In this document: piece by piece, positions 15,156 through 23,163 of the stretch
Layout: every line of letters starts with the position of its first letter
How positions within the stretch are numbered: the first letter of the stretch is position 1
DNA from: Proteiniclasticum sp.
GTDB lineage: Bacteria > Bacillota > Clostridia > Clostridiales > Clostridiaceae
DNA length: 64,000 nt
Direction of reading: 5' to 3'
Assembly: GCF_003514505.1 (NCBI RefSeq)
Contig: NZ_DOPX01000026.1
Coordinates: forward strand, 124,001 to 188,000
Program-made: the position numbers and the translations under genes
The notes under the pieces: model-generated
Database searches by the model: none
The model's input: the letters and a program-made list of their open reading frames with translations, nothing else
What the model was told of the DNA's origin: nothing

Positions 15156-15944
15156 TTATTTAAACCGGTTGATCTCTTTCTTCACCATCTGATGGAGCTG
15201 ATTGAGGTCTGACACATCTCCATACTCAATGAGCTTATTCAGCTGACTCTGGAATCTGGACGCTTCCTGAATCTTACCCATGGACATGAGAAAGAGAATA
15301 TCATTCATGATTCTGGATACTAAAGCGGACTTCACTTCAAAGAGCTTCTGAGCATCCTTGATTTCGTCTTTAATGTCCAGCATGGTCTCATCCAGCTGAT
15401 AGGCAGATTCTGCTGCCGCTTTCAGTTTGATCTTGATATGCTCCGGAATGCTCTGCTTATACTTATAGTTCAGGCTATGTTCTGTCACCGCCCAGAAATT
15501 CATGGCAAGGGTTCTGATCTGGATTTCTCCGATGACATTCACCACTCCCGAAGCCATGTTGACGGGATACTCGATGATCATATGATAACTCCGGTATCCA
15601 CTGGGCTTTACATTGGTAATGTAGTCCTTCTCATAAAGAATCCGCATATCGCTTCTGCCCCGAAGCAGCTGCACAACCGTTTCAATGTCATCCACAAACT
15701 GCACCATGATACGGATTCCTGCGATGTCTTCCAGCTCCTCCGCAAGGCGGTCATGGGGAATCCCAAACTTGTTGGCTTTTTCCAGCATGGAGGAAACTTC
15801 CTTCACACGGCCTGTAATAAACTCAATGGGAGAATAATCATTTTTTCTGCGGTATTCTGTACGAATGGCTCGAAGCTTCACTTTAAGCTCCTCCACTGCC
15901 TGTTCATAGGGAATCAAAAATGTTTTCCAATCTTTACTGGCCAT
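15156..15944 (-). CDS. small alarmone synthetase (RelA/SpoT synthetase domain)
   Basis: A 262-residue GTP pyrophosphokinase-family protein with only a synthetase domain, as in RelQ/RelP (YjbM/YwaC) proteins that make (p)ppGpp or related alarmones. Motifs include DIAGIRIMVQFVDD, DYITNVKPSGYRSYH and the catalytic EIQIRTLAMNFWAVTEH. There is no HD hydrolase, TGS or ACT domain. The C-terminal third is helical and could serve oligomerisation. The start is ATG 15944, about six bases after GAGAGGTG. It is monocistronic. Confidence 0.88.
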   Translation of the reverse strand: MASKDWKTFLIPYEQAVEELKVKLRAIRTEYRRKNDYSPIEFITGRVKEVSSMLEKANKFGIPHDRLAEELEDIAGIRIMVQFVDDIETVVQLLRGRSDMRILYEKDYITNVKPSGYRSYHMIIEYPVNMASGVVNVIGEIQIRTLAMNFWAVTEHSLNYKYKQSIPEHIKIKLKAAAESAYQLDETMLDIKDEIKDAQKLFEVKSALVSRIMNDILFLMSMGKIQEASRFQSQLNKLIEYGDVSDLNQLHQMVKKEINRFK

Positions 15945-16031
15945 GAAACACACCTCTCACATATCTCCAAAATCCAGAATCCTGGGTTTTTTCAGTATCT
16001 CTTTCCATTATAGCAAATTAACGGCAAAGAA

Positions 16032-16805
16032 TTACTCTTTTTGTGAAAGAAAGGACGCTTTGCGGATGAGAGACCTTGGCAAGAGCTTCACAAGAACCGG
16101 AACTGCTTTTTCAAAGGTGCCAGGCACCACCACAGCTTTTCCTCTCCACATGCCCAGATACCCCACATCCGCCACCTTTTTGGCTTCCATCAGAAATGCC
16201 ATGGCCGCATCGGTCTTTTTCATTTGAGCTCTTTCCTGAAAGCCTGTCTTTACAGGTCCTGGGCAGAGGGCACTGACTTTCACGCCGTAAGGCTTCAGCT
16301 CTTCATGCATGGCTTCAGAGAGGCTGAGCACATAGGCCTTGGATGCATAGTAATTGGCCATGACCGGGCCTGGCATGAAGGCTGCAAGAGATGCCACATT
16401 CATCACATAGCCAAATCCTCTTTCTGCCATGGCAGGCACAAAGCGCTTGTTCATCTCCAGAAGAGAAAGCACATTCAGCTTCACCAGATCCTTCTCTGTC
16501 TCAAGGTCTGTGTCTTTCAGCCGACCAAAGGTGCCAAAGCCAGCGTTGTTCACCAGATAATCCACCTGGATTCCTTCTTTCTCCAGCTCTTCATAAATTT
16601 CCAGCGGAGCTTTTTCATGGGTGAGATCTTTTGACAGTATCATAACTTTTACGTCATACTCCCTTTCGATGCGTGTCTTGATTTCCTCCAGCTTTTCCTT
16701 GGTCCTTGCCACCAGCACCAGATGAATGCCGTCTCTTGCAAAGTTCAGCGCAAGCTCCAGCCCAATCCCCGATGTGGCTCCTGTGATCAGTGCATATCCT
16801 TCCAT
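16032..16805 (-). CDS. short-chain dehydrogenase/reductase
   Basis: A 257-residue classical SDR. It has the cofactor motif TGATSGIG (residues 8-15), NNAG (about 90), the catalytic Ser in MNVASLAAF, and YYASK with the catalytic Tyr and Lys. ART after beta-2 suggests NADP(H) preference. The C-terminal extension with VPGTFEKAVPVLVKLLPRSL is typical of the DltE/YqjQ-like group of bacterial SDRs. The start follows GGAGGAG. The substrate is unknown. Confidence 0.88.
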   Translation of the reverse strand: MEGYALITGATSGIGLELALNFARDGIHLVLVARTKEKLEEIKTRIEREYDVKVMILSKDLTHEKAPLEIYEELEKEGIQVDYLVNNAGFGTFGRLKDTDLETEKDLVKLNVLSLLEMNKRFVPAMAERGFGYVMNVASLAAFMPGPVMANYYASKAYVLSLSEAMHEELKPYGVKVSALCPGPVKTGFQERAQMKKTDAAMAFLMEAKKVADVGYLGMWRGKAVVVPGTFEKAVPVLVKLLPRSLIRKASFLSQKE

Positions 16806-16862
16806 AATAAACTCCTCCTATGACATTTTCCTTCATTATACTTCTCAAACCTTACAAAATAC

Positions 16863-16899
16863 ACAAAAATACTGCCTGGAAAATAATCTTCCAGGCAGC
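16863..16899 (-). terminator. terminator of the tyrS-tkt operon
   Basis: CTGCCTGGAA (16872-16881) pairs with TTCCAGGCAG (16889-16898), and the minus-strand transcript continues into a T-rich run. Confidence 0.85.
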
Positions 16900-16910
16900 T
16901 GTTGTTTTTC

Positions 16911-18908
16911 TTATTTCAGGAGGTCCTTTACCATGGATACCACATTTGGCACATTGAATCCAAACTTCTCCATGACCAGTTCTCCAGGTGCGGAAGCACC
17001 AAAGGTGTCAATACCAAGTATCTTTCCTTCGTCTCCCACATATCTTTCCCATCCTAATGGATTGGAAAGTTCCATGGCCAGTCTCTTCTTCACAGAAGGA
17101 TTCAGCACCTTTTCTTTGTAGGCCTTGTCCTGCTTCTCAAAGAGATCCCAAGATGGCATGGAAACTACAGCAGCATCAATACCTTCTTTCTTCAGTTCCT
17201 GCTGTGCTTCGTAAGCCAGGGGCACTTCAGATCCTGTGGCAATAAGAAGTACGTCGCTGATTTCCTTCTCGGATGGAGACGCGATATACGCACCTCTCTT
17301 CACGCCTTCCACCACTTCTTCCATAGGAAGTGGCATGGTGGTGAGGTTCTGTCTGGACAGTGCCAGGATTGTTGGTGTACTTTCTGATTCCAGCGCTACT
17401 TTCCAGGCTGCATAGGTTTCATTTCCATCTGCAGGTCTTAGTACGGTAAGGTTCGGCATAGCTCTGAAAGATGGCAGATGCTCGATAGGCTCGTGGGTAG
17501 GTCCGTCTTCTCCAACAGCAACACTGTCGTGAGTGAACACATAGACTACTGGCAGTCCCATCAGCGCAGAAAGTCTTACTGCAGGTCTCACATAATCTGA
17601 GAACACGAAGAAGGTTCCACCGAAGACGCGAAGTCCTCCATGCAGATGCATACCGTTCATCATGGTTCCCATGGCAAACTCTCTGACACCAAACCAGATG
17701 TTTCTTCCGCTTCTGTTCTCAGCAGAGAAATCTCCTGCTCCACTGATGGTGGTCTTATTGGATCCAGCAAGGTCCGCTGATCCGCCAAAGAGGCTTGGCA
17801 GCTTCTTTGCAAAGTAGTTGATGGCTTCACCAGAAGCATTTCTTGTAGCTACACCCTTGCCGGCCGCATAGGATGGAAGATCTGTTGTAAAGTCCTCTGG
17901 AAGCTTTCCGGAAATGGCATCTTCCAGTTCTTTTGCAAGTTCTGGATAAGCCTTCTTATATCCTTCAAACAGTTCATCCCAAACCTTGTTTCCAGCTACG
18001 CCATACTCTTCGATGTGTCCCTGGAAAGTGTCATAGGCTTCCTGTGGCACAGTGAAGTCCTCATGATTGTACTGGAAGAATTCCTTGGTAATCTTGACGC
18101 CTTCTTTTCCAAGAGGTGCGCCATGAACTTTGGAAGTACCCTGATTTGGGGCACCCATACCAATGATGGATTTGATTTCAATGATGGTAGGCTTGTCTTC
18201 TACTTTCTTTGCTTCCTTGATGGCTTCATCCACAGCCTCCAGATTGTTGGCATCGTCCACTCTCAGATAATGCCATCCGTATGCTTCATACCTTTCTTTG
18301 ACACTTTCAGAGAATGACTTATGAAGGTCTCCATCCAAAGAGATGTCATTGGAATCATAAAGAAGAATCAGTCTGCCAAGCTTCAGATGAGCTGCCAGAG
18401 AAGAAGCTTCATGGGAAACCCCTTCCATCAGATCTCCATCTCCACAAAGAGCGTAGGTATAGTGATTTACGACATCATAGCCGTCTCTGTTGTACTTTGC
18501 GGCCAGATGGCTTTCTGCCATGGCCATACCTACAGCCATGCCGATTCCCTGACCCAGTGGCCCTGTGGTGGCTTCTACGCCTACGGTGTGACCATATTCA
18601 GGATGTCCTGGTGTCTTGGATCCCCATTGTCTGAAATTCTTCAGTTCGTCCATGGGAAGGCCATATCCAGCCATATGAAGCATGGAATACAGGAGTGCGG
18701 ACCCGTGTCCTGCAGAGAGCACAAAACGGTCTCTGTTGAACCAGGTAGGGTTTTTAGGATTGTGCATCATGTTCTTTGCCCAGAGCACATAGGCAAATGG
18801 TGCAGCTCCCAGCGGAAGTCCCGGATGTCCGGAGTTTGCTTTCTCGATGGCGTCAATAGACAGCGCACGGATGGCATTGATGGTTAAGGCATCATTATTG
18901 TTGTACAT
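16911..18908 (-). CDS. tkt: transketolase
   Basis: A 665-residue thiamine-diphosphate enzyme of the non-oxidative pentose phosphate pathway. Motifs include SGHPGLPLGAAPFAYVLW near the N terminus, TTGPLGQG, the ThDP/Mg motif CGDGDLMEG, and in the pyrimidine-binding part HDSVAVGEDGPTHEPIEHL. Length is normal. GGAGG five bases before ATG 18908 fixes the start; longer in-frame extensions lie within the upstream spacer. It is the last gene of an apparent tyrS-phosphoesterase-tkt transcript. Confidence 0.95.
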   Translation of the reverse strand: MYNNNDALTINAIRALSIDAIEKANSGHPGLPLGAAPFAYVLWAKNMMHNPKNPTWFNRDRFVLSAGHGSALLYSMLHMAGYGLPMDELKNFRQWGSKTPGHPEYGHTVGVEATTGPLGQGIGMAVGMAMAESHLAAKYNRDGYDVVNHYTYALCGDGDLMEGVSHEASSLAAHLKLGRLILLYDSNDISLDGDLHKSFSESVKERYEAYGWHYLRVDDANNLEAVDEAIKEAKKVEDKPTIIEIKSIIGMGAPNQGTSKVHGAPLGKEGVKITKEFFQYNHEDFTVPQEAYDTFQGHIEEYGVAGNKVWDELFEGYKKAYPELAKELEDAISGKLPEDFTTDLPSYAAGKGVATRNASGEAINYFAKKLPSLFGGSADLAGSNKTTISGAGDFSAENRSGRNIWFGVREFAMGTMMNGMHLHGGLRVFGGTFFVFSDYVRPAVRLSALMGLPVVYVFTHDSVAVGEDGPTHEPIEHLPSFRAMPNLTVLRPADGNETYAAWKVALESESTPTILALSRQNLTTMPLPMEEVVEGVKRGAYIASPSEKEISDVLLIATGSEVPLAYEAQQELKKEGIDAAVVSMPSWDLFEKQDKAYKEKVLNPSVKKRLAMELSNPLGWERYVGDEGKILGIDTFGASAPGELVMEKFGFNVPNVVSMVKDLLK

Positions 18909-18966
18909 GTCAACCTCCATATATTTATTGGTGCGTTTCAAATGGTCATCGCACCATGTTCTTGTA

Positions 18967-19656
18967 TTACGGTTTAATAAGCACCGGATCAAAACCGATG
19001 TAATCGCAGGATGTGAGGATGTATTCTACACCATTTCTTTCTCCTGTCATGACCCTCTGAAGAGACTTTCCATGAAGATGTCCATAGATGACTGTCTCCA
19101 CACCGTACTCCTCAAAAATATCGGTGAACTCCGAGTCTTTGAAAGTTTCATTCACCGGAGGATAGTGGATCATAACGATGAACTTCTGGAAGCCCCTTTT
19201 CTTTGCGGCATCCAGAGACATCTTCAGGCGCAGGACCTCTCTTCTAAATATTTTCTCATCTTCTTCTTTGAACAGACTGCTCCCTGGAATCACCCATCCG
19301 CGTGTACCACAGATGGCATAGTCTTCATAGGAAAAGAAGTTGTTCTGGATGAAATCCATATTGTCATACATACTGTTGAGCTTCGTGATGCTGCCCCACC
19401 AGTAGTCATGATTTCCCTTGATGATGATCTTTCTGCCAGGAAGACCTGCCACAAAATCCAGTTCTTCCTTACCACCCTGAAGTTTCATGGACCAGGAGAG
19501 ATCTCCTGCAAGAAGGACTGTATCCTCTTCTTTGACTTTCTTCAGCCAGTTTTCCCGGATTCTCATATCATGATTTTTCCATTCCTCTGAAAAGACATCC
19601 ATTGGCTTGTCTCCACTTAAGGAAAGGTGCAGGTCGGAGATGGCATATAGGGCCAT
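18967..19656 (-). CDS. calcineurin-like metallophosphoesterase
   Basis: A 229-residue cytosolic phosphoesterase. The dimetal motifs are in order: DLHL (residues 8-11), GDLSW, GNHDYWW, a His in IHYPP, and GHLHG near the end. The substrate is not predictable. Its ATG overlaps the TAA of tyrS by one base, so translation is probably coupled. The gap to tkt is 58 bp. Confidence 0.9.
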   Translation of the reverse strand: MALYAISDLHLSLSGDKPMDVFSEEWKNHDMRIRENWLKKVKEEDTVLLAGDLSWSMKLQGGKEELDFVAGLPGRKIIIKGNHDYWWGSITKLNSMYDNMDFIQNNFFSYEDYAICGTRGWVIPGSSLFKEEDEKIFRREVLRLKMSLDAAKKRGFQKFIVMIHYPPVNETFKDSEFTDIFEEYGVETVIYGHLHGKSLQRVMTGERNGVEYILTSCDYIGFDPVLIKP

Positions 19657-20876
19657 TAGCCTACCAGGAGGACTCTGTAGATTTTCTTTTTGCCCTTTTT
19701 GACCAGGACATAATCTTCCTTGAAATCCTCTTCCTTCAGTTTATGCTGAAGATCTGTGATCTTCTCTTCATCGATGGACACGCCACCTTGTTCCATGTTC
19801 CGTCTTCCTTCTGCTTTGGATGGGAATACTCCACCTGCAAGGAGAATTTCCAGAAGGGTTTTCTCAAGATCTGATTTGGTAATTTCAATGGTAGGCACAT
19901 TGGAAAGGTCTGTTCCACCACCAAAAAGTGCTTCTGCAGCGCTCTTTGCCTTGTCTGCTTCCTCTTCTCCATGAACGAGCTTGGTCACTTCGTAGGCAAG
20001 AAGCTTCTTGGCTTCATTGATGTCCTGTCCTTCCAGTGCTTCGATACGCTCGATCTCATTGATGTCCACAAAGGTGAGAAGCTTCAGGCACTTCACCACA
20101 TCCCGGTCATCCACATTTCTCCAGTACTGATAGAAATCATAGACTGGTGTTTTCTCCGGATTCAGCCATAATGCACCATTTACGGTTTTACCCATCTTCT
20201 GGCCTTCAGAGTTTGTCAGAAGAGTACAGGTCATGGCATAGGCGGTTTTTCTTTCTTTTCTTCTCACAAGATCAATACCTGCCAGCATATTGGACCACTG
20301 GTCGTCTCCACCCAGCTGCATGGTGCAGCCATGGTTCTGATTAAGATACAGGAAATCATATCCTTGCATCAGCATATAGTTGAACTCCAGAAAAGACAGT
20401 CCCTTTTCCAGTCTCTGCTTGATGCTTTCTGCACGAAGCATATTGTTTACGGAGAAATGTACGCCGATGTCTCTCAGAAAATCAACATAATTGAGGTTCA
20501 TGAGCCAGTCTGCGTTGTTTAGAAGCAGAGCTTTGTCATCACTGAAATCAATGAATTTCTCCATCTGCTTCTTGATGCCCACGATGTTCTTCTCAATATC
20601 TTCTCTGGACAGCATGGATCTCATGTCTGTTTTACCGGATGGATCCCCAATCATGGCAGTTCCACCACCTACGAGAGCAATGGGCTTATGTCCAGCTCTT
20701 TGCATATGGGCCATAAACATCATCGCAATGAAGTGTCCTACATGAAGACTGTCTGCTGTAGGGTCAAAGCCAATATAGAAGGTGACTTTCTCTTCCGTGA
20801 GGGCCTTCTTGATCTCATCCTCATGGGTCAGCTGCTTGATATATCCTCTTCTTTGCAATTCATCAAATACACTCAT
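19656..20876 (-). CDS. tyrS: tyrosyl-tRNA synthetase
   Basis: A 406-residue class I synthetase. The HIGH equivalent is HVGH (about 47-50), the tyrosine pocket includes QLGGDDQWSN, and the KMSKS equivalent is KMGKT, a normal TyrRS variant. The C-terminal S4-like domain (about 340-406, RRNMEQGGVSIDEEKI) is present. The start follows CAGGAG. The leader is only about 30 nt, so no T-box riboswitch lies between promoter and gene. First gene of the operon. Confidence 0.96.
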   Translation of the reverse strand: MSVFDELQRRGYIKQLTHEDEIKKALTEEKVTFYIGFDPTADSLHVGHFIAMMFMAHMQRAGHKPIALVGGGTAMIGDPSGKTDMRSMLSREDIEKNIVGIKKQMEKFIDFSDDKALLLNNADWLMNLNYVDFLRDIGVHFSVNNMLRAESIKQRLEKGLSFLEFNYMLMQGYDFLYLNQNHGCTMQLGGDDQWSNMLAGIDLVRRKERKTAYAMTCTLLTNSEGQKMGKTVNGALWLNPEKTPVYDFYQYWRNVDDRDVVKCLKLLTFVDINEIERIEALEGQDINEAKKLLAYEVTKLVHGEEEADKAKSAAEALFGGGTDLSNVPTIEITKSDLEKTLLEILLAGGVFPSKAEGRRNMEQGGVSIDEEKITDLQHKLKEEDFKEDYVLVKKGKKKIYRVLLVG

Positions 20877-20909
20877 TTTTACAACTCCTGACGATTTATA
20901 CTACACTTT

Positions 20910-20938
20910 AGTATAGTGCCTATTTGCTCAATTTTCAA
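20910..20938 (-). promoter_or_regulatory. sigma-A promoter of tyrS
   Basis: On the minus strand TTGAAA (20933-20938), 17 bp, TATACT (20910-20915), about 33 bp before the ATG. Confidence 0.75.
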
Positions 20939-20971
20939 GGTTCCCATAATTAGTGGACTCATGAGAAAATG

Positions 20972-21235
20972 AGCACTGTTTCGATATCCTCGCACCAATG
21001 AACACCTTAAATATTTACCGAAAAATCCAATAATCACTGATACGAGAAGATATGTATCCTTTCGCGTCTACTCAGCTGCTCTGGATCCTACAATGCAACT
21101 GGCGCTGTATGCTCTAGGCCATAGATATGCGCAAATTCAGATATTCTCTACGAAGCTTAAACATTCATGCTGTATTTCCCGTCAGGCTGAACTGTACCAC
21201 GGGATACACGAACTTACTTTCCTAGTATGCTAAGC
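20972..21235 (+). other. gene-free spacer with a long stop-free stretch, possible gene remnant
   Basis: The spacer between tyrS and the frameshifted gene at 21222 is richer in G+C than other spacers here. On the plus strand about 85 codons run without a stop and read, for example, SAALDPTMQLALYALGHRYA, but there is no ribosome binding site, no early start codon and no family I recognise. It may be a decayed gene or chance. Confidence 0.25.
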
Positions 21236-21835
21236 CTACTGTTTCATTCTTGAACTCGTCATTTTCGATGACACTTAATAGAAAATGGGCGAGATCCTGT
21301 CTTGAGATCTCCTTTCCTCCACGGGGAACTCCTTGAGGCGTCTTCCTGTACACCTCAGTCAATGGTCCTTTTGTCAGCGCCAGCGGTCTTGCGATGGTAT
21401 ATACTAATCCACTGGATATAATCGCCTCTGCTGCTAATCTATGGTCATGGATTGCATGTTTGAGGAAGGACTTTACAATGAAGTTCATGACAAACGAGAA
21501 CTCATCATGTATGCCTGATGTAGATATCGTGACAATTCGACTGATGTGGTTTTCTTTCATACTTTTGATGATGATTTCAGTCATTTTTGTAATGACCGTC
21601 TCTTTATCATTGTTATTTCCGCCCAAACAAGAGACCACCACATCATGACTCGCCATAGCTTTCGCCATATCCACCAGCGAAAAAACCTCTCCTTTTACAA
21701 TGGTCAGATTCTCATTGTAAAGGAGCACCTTCTCCGGGGACCTTACGTAGGCAGTTACCTTATGATCTTTTTCTAATGCCATTTTCATCAATATGGACCA
21801 GTTTGTCCTATGGCACCTAATAAAAATATTTTCAT
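21222..21835 (-). pseudogene. NAD(P)-binding (Rossmann) oxidoreductase, frameshifted
   Basis: A member of the atypical SDR/NmrA-like NAD(P)H-binding group. A good start exists: ATG 21835 after AGGAGG, reading MKIFLLGAIGQTGPY, the expected dinucleotide-binding N terminus, and then a stop (TGA). The rest of the protein continues in another frame from about 21791 as LMKMALEKDHKVTAYVRSPEKV to the normal end. Adding one base near 21792-21797 would join the two. So a single-base deletion breaks the gene, unless it is a sequencing error. The downstream part keeps DVVVSCLGG and IVTISTSGIHDE and looks little decayed, so the event is recent. Confidence 0.8.
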
Positions 21836-21845
21836 TTTACCCTCC

Positions 21846-21986
21846 TTAATTCATATGTGTCATTAAGGTTTGCCATAAGTTTCTTCGTATGCACTTTAAT
21901 CGCTGGTGGTTTTCCGCATCGAACTGTAACGATTTTAAGTTTTCTAACTCGTGTACCTGATTCAGTAGATGATCCCTATACGCAGC
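21846..21986 (-). pseudogene. possible 3' remnant of a gene
   Basis: About 45 codons ending at the TAA at 21846 read HLLNQVHELENLKSLQFDAE and RRNLWQTLMTHMN, protein-like in composition, and end just before the ribosome binding site of the next gene, as a true upstream operon member would. The frame to the left runs back through two terminator hairpins of another gene, so there is no credible start. I infer that the 5' part has been lost; the family is unknown. Confidence 0.35.
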
Positions 21987-21989
21987 TGG

Positions 21990-22021
21990 AAAAAACAAGG
22001 AGGAAGCCCAAAAGGCTCCCC
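21990..22021 (-). terminator. second of two tandem terminators after the P-loop gene
   Basis: On the minus strand GGGAGCC, loop TTTTG, GGCTTCC, then TCCTTGTTTTTT. It backs up the stronger terminator at 22053-22080. Confidence 0.6.
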
Positions 22022-22052
22022 CCCATGATAAGTCAGCTAAGAAGAATGCACA

Positions 22053-22080
22053 AAAAGCTCCAACAAAAATTGGAGCTTTC
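22053..22080 (-). terminator. terminator of the small P-loop protein gene
   Basis: AAAGCTCCAA (22054-22063) pairs perfectly with TTGGAGCTTT (22070-22079), with a T-run in the minus-strand direction, immediately after the stop at 22089. Confidence 0.9.
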
Positions 22081-22088
22081 AAAAAAGG

Positions 22089-22505
22089 CTAACTTAACAC
22101 CTTATATTTTTCAAGTTCAGAAACCGCCAGATCCCCTTCATCATGCATTGCAATATAAAGATCAATTTCATGTGCTTCAGAGAATTCCTGGAGTTTTTCA
22201 AAGATTTTATCGGAGCTTTCACTTTTCTTGTCCATACCATTCAGAAGCCCATCCACAAAAATCGTGGTGACATCATAATTGGTGGCGATGATTCCACAGA
22301 GGAATCCATAGATTGACCTGTAATCTGTGAGTGCGTATTCGTCGGCGTTGATGAAACGGATGTCCCTGTCCAGTTCATGGATGGCACGGGAATCGTCATC
22401 CACAAAAACAACATTGCCTTTGGCTGTTTTGGCTTGTTCATTGGCAAGAGACACCATCTTTTTGCTTTTTCCGGATCCTCTCTTGCCATAAATTACCTGT
22501 ATCAT
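22089..22505 (-). CDS. small P-loop ATP-binding protein
   Basis: A 138-residue protein with a Walker A motif near the start (VIYGKRGSGKS, residues 3-13) and an acidic strand VTTIFVDG that may act as Walker B. Similar short clostridial proteins are often labelled PilT-like, but none of the other PilT motifs are present, so I give no function. The start is ATG 22505, eight bases after GGGAG. Own promoter and two tandem terminators make it a single-gene unit. Confidence 0.75.
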   Translation of the reverse strand: MIQVIYGKRGSGKSKKMVSLANEQAKTAKGNVVFVDDDSRAIHELDRDIRFINADEYALTDYRSIYGFLCGIIATNYDVTTIFVDGLLNGMDKKSESSDKIFEKLQEFSEAHEIDLYIAMHDEGDLAVSELEKYKVLS

Positions 22506-22560
22506 GTCAATCACTCCCTTTGAATATTAGGTTTACTTGAAAACCTTTAACTATGAATCC

Positions 22561-22589
22561 ATTATATAATTATCCGAAAATTTAGTCAA
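22561..22589 (-). promoter_or_regulatory. sigma-A promoter of the P-loop protein gene
   Basis: On the minus strand TTGACT (22584-22589), 17 bp, TATAAT (22561-22566). Confidence 0.75.
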
Positions 22590-22676
22590 ACAGAAAACTC
22601 CCATTCCATTGATGGTTTTACGCTTATTTTCCTCTTCTGCCATCGATGTTATGATAAGAAATCGAATACTGCCTAA

Positions 22677-22713
22677 AATATGGCAATGATATTTTATCAT
22701 TCGGCATATTTTT
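22677..22713. repeat. long imperfect hairpin in the divergent spacer
   Basis: AATATGGCAATGATA is followed after three bases by a near-complement TATCATTCGGCATATT and then a T-run. It has terminator shape on the plus strand, but no gene precedes it there. It lies just upstream of the zinc-ribbon gene promoter. The remainder of 22590-22676 shows nothing else I can support. Confidence 0.4.
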
Positions 22714-22725
22714 CACTTTATCCCG

Positions 22726-22754
22726 TTCACATTGTGGGAATTATCTGATATAAT
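22726..22754 (+). promoter_or_regulatory. sigma-A promoter of the zinc-ribbon gene
   Basis: TTCACA (22726-22731), 17 bp, TATAAT (22749-22754). The predicted leader of about 100 nt before the ATG at 22861 is unusually long for so small a gene. Confidence 0.7.
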
Positions 22755-22860
22755 AAACTTGCCGTAAGGTAAAAATATTTTAGACACAGTACTTTTCTTA
22801 GTATTCCAGGCCTTAGCCTCAGAAGTTCCAAGAAATACTGTTGCTAAGGAGGAAAAAAAC

Positions 22861-23019
22861 ATGGAAGACAAGAAGATCATTTGCAGAGACTGCGGAAACG
22901 AGTTCACATTCACCGTTGGTGAGCAGGAATTCTACAAGGAAAAGGGATTCGAAAACGAACCAGTTAGATGTCCTGACTGCAGAAGAGCAAGAAAAAACGA
23001 AAAGATGAACAGAAGATAG
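22861..23019 (+). CDS. zinc-ribbon protein of 52 residues
   Basis: A tiny basic protein with two zinc knuckles, CRDCGNEF and CPDCRRARK, matching the zinc-ribbon family common in Firmicutes (zf-trcl type). A strong AAGGAGG precedes the ATG and a clean terminator follows at 23034, so the unit is complete. The role is unknown; the fold and high Lys/Arg content would allow nucleic-acid or ribosome binding. Expression is probably high, judging from its promoter and ribosome binding site. Confidence 0.88.
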   Translation: MEDKKIICRDCGNEFTFTVGEQEFYKEKGFENEPVRCPDCRRARKNEKMNRR

Positions 23020-23033
23020 TTCTTCAAAGGAAA

Positions 23034-23061
23034 GGTAGTTACAATGTAACTACCTTTTTTT
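23034..23061 (+). terminator. terminator of the zinc-ribbon gene
   Basis: GGTAGTTAC, loop AAT, GTAACTACC, seven T. Confidence 0.92.
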
Positions 23062-23163
23062 GCGCAAAAAAGATATAATAGATGGAAGAATGCCAAGGAA
23101 GCTCATTTTTTTATGAGTATCACAGCTTGGCAAATACAGTGGAGAAGTTTTGGAGGACGACAT

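Noticed and set aside
20195..20215. KMGKT in place of KMSKS in TyrRS as a defect
   Set aside because: This variant is normal for tyrosyl-tRNA synthetases.
21190..21205. T-box-like sequence upstream of tyrS
   Set aside because: The minus strand reads CCCGTGGTACAGTT, which only loosely resembles the T-box core; it is upstream of the mapped-looking tyrS promoter and has no adjacent terminator.
21987..22082. 5' part of a 78-codon minus-strand frame (MKAPIFVGAF)
   Set aside because: It begins within the terminator hairpin of the P-loop gene and passes through a second terminator, so this part is not coding.
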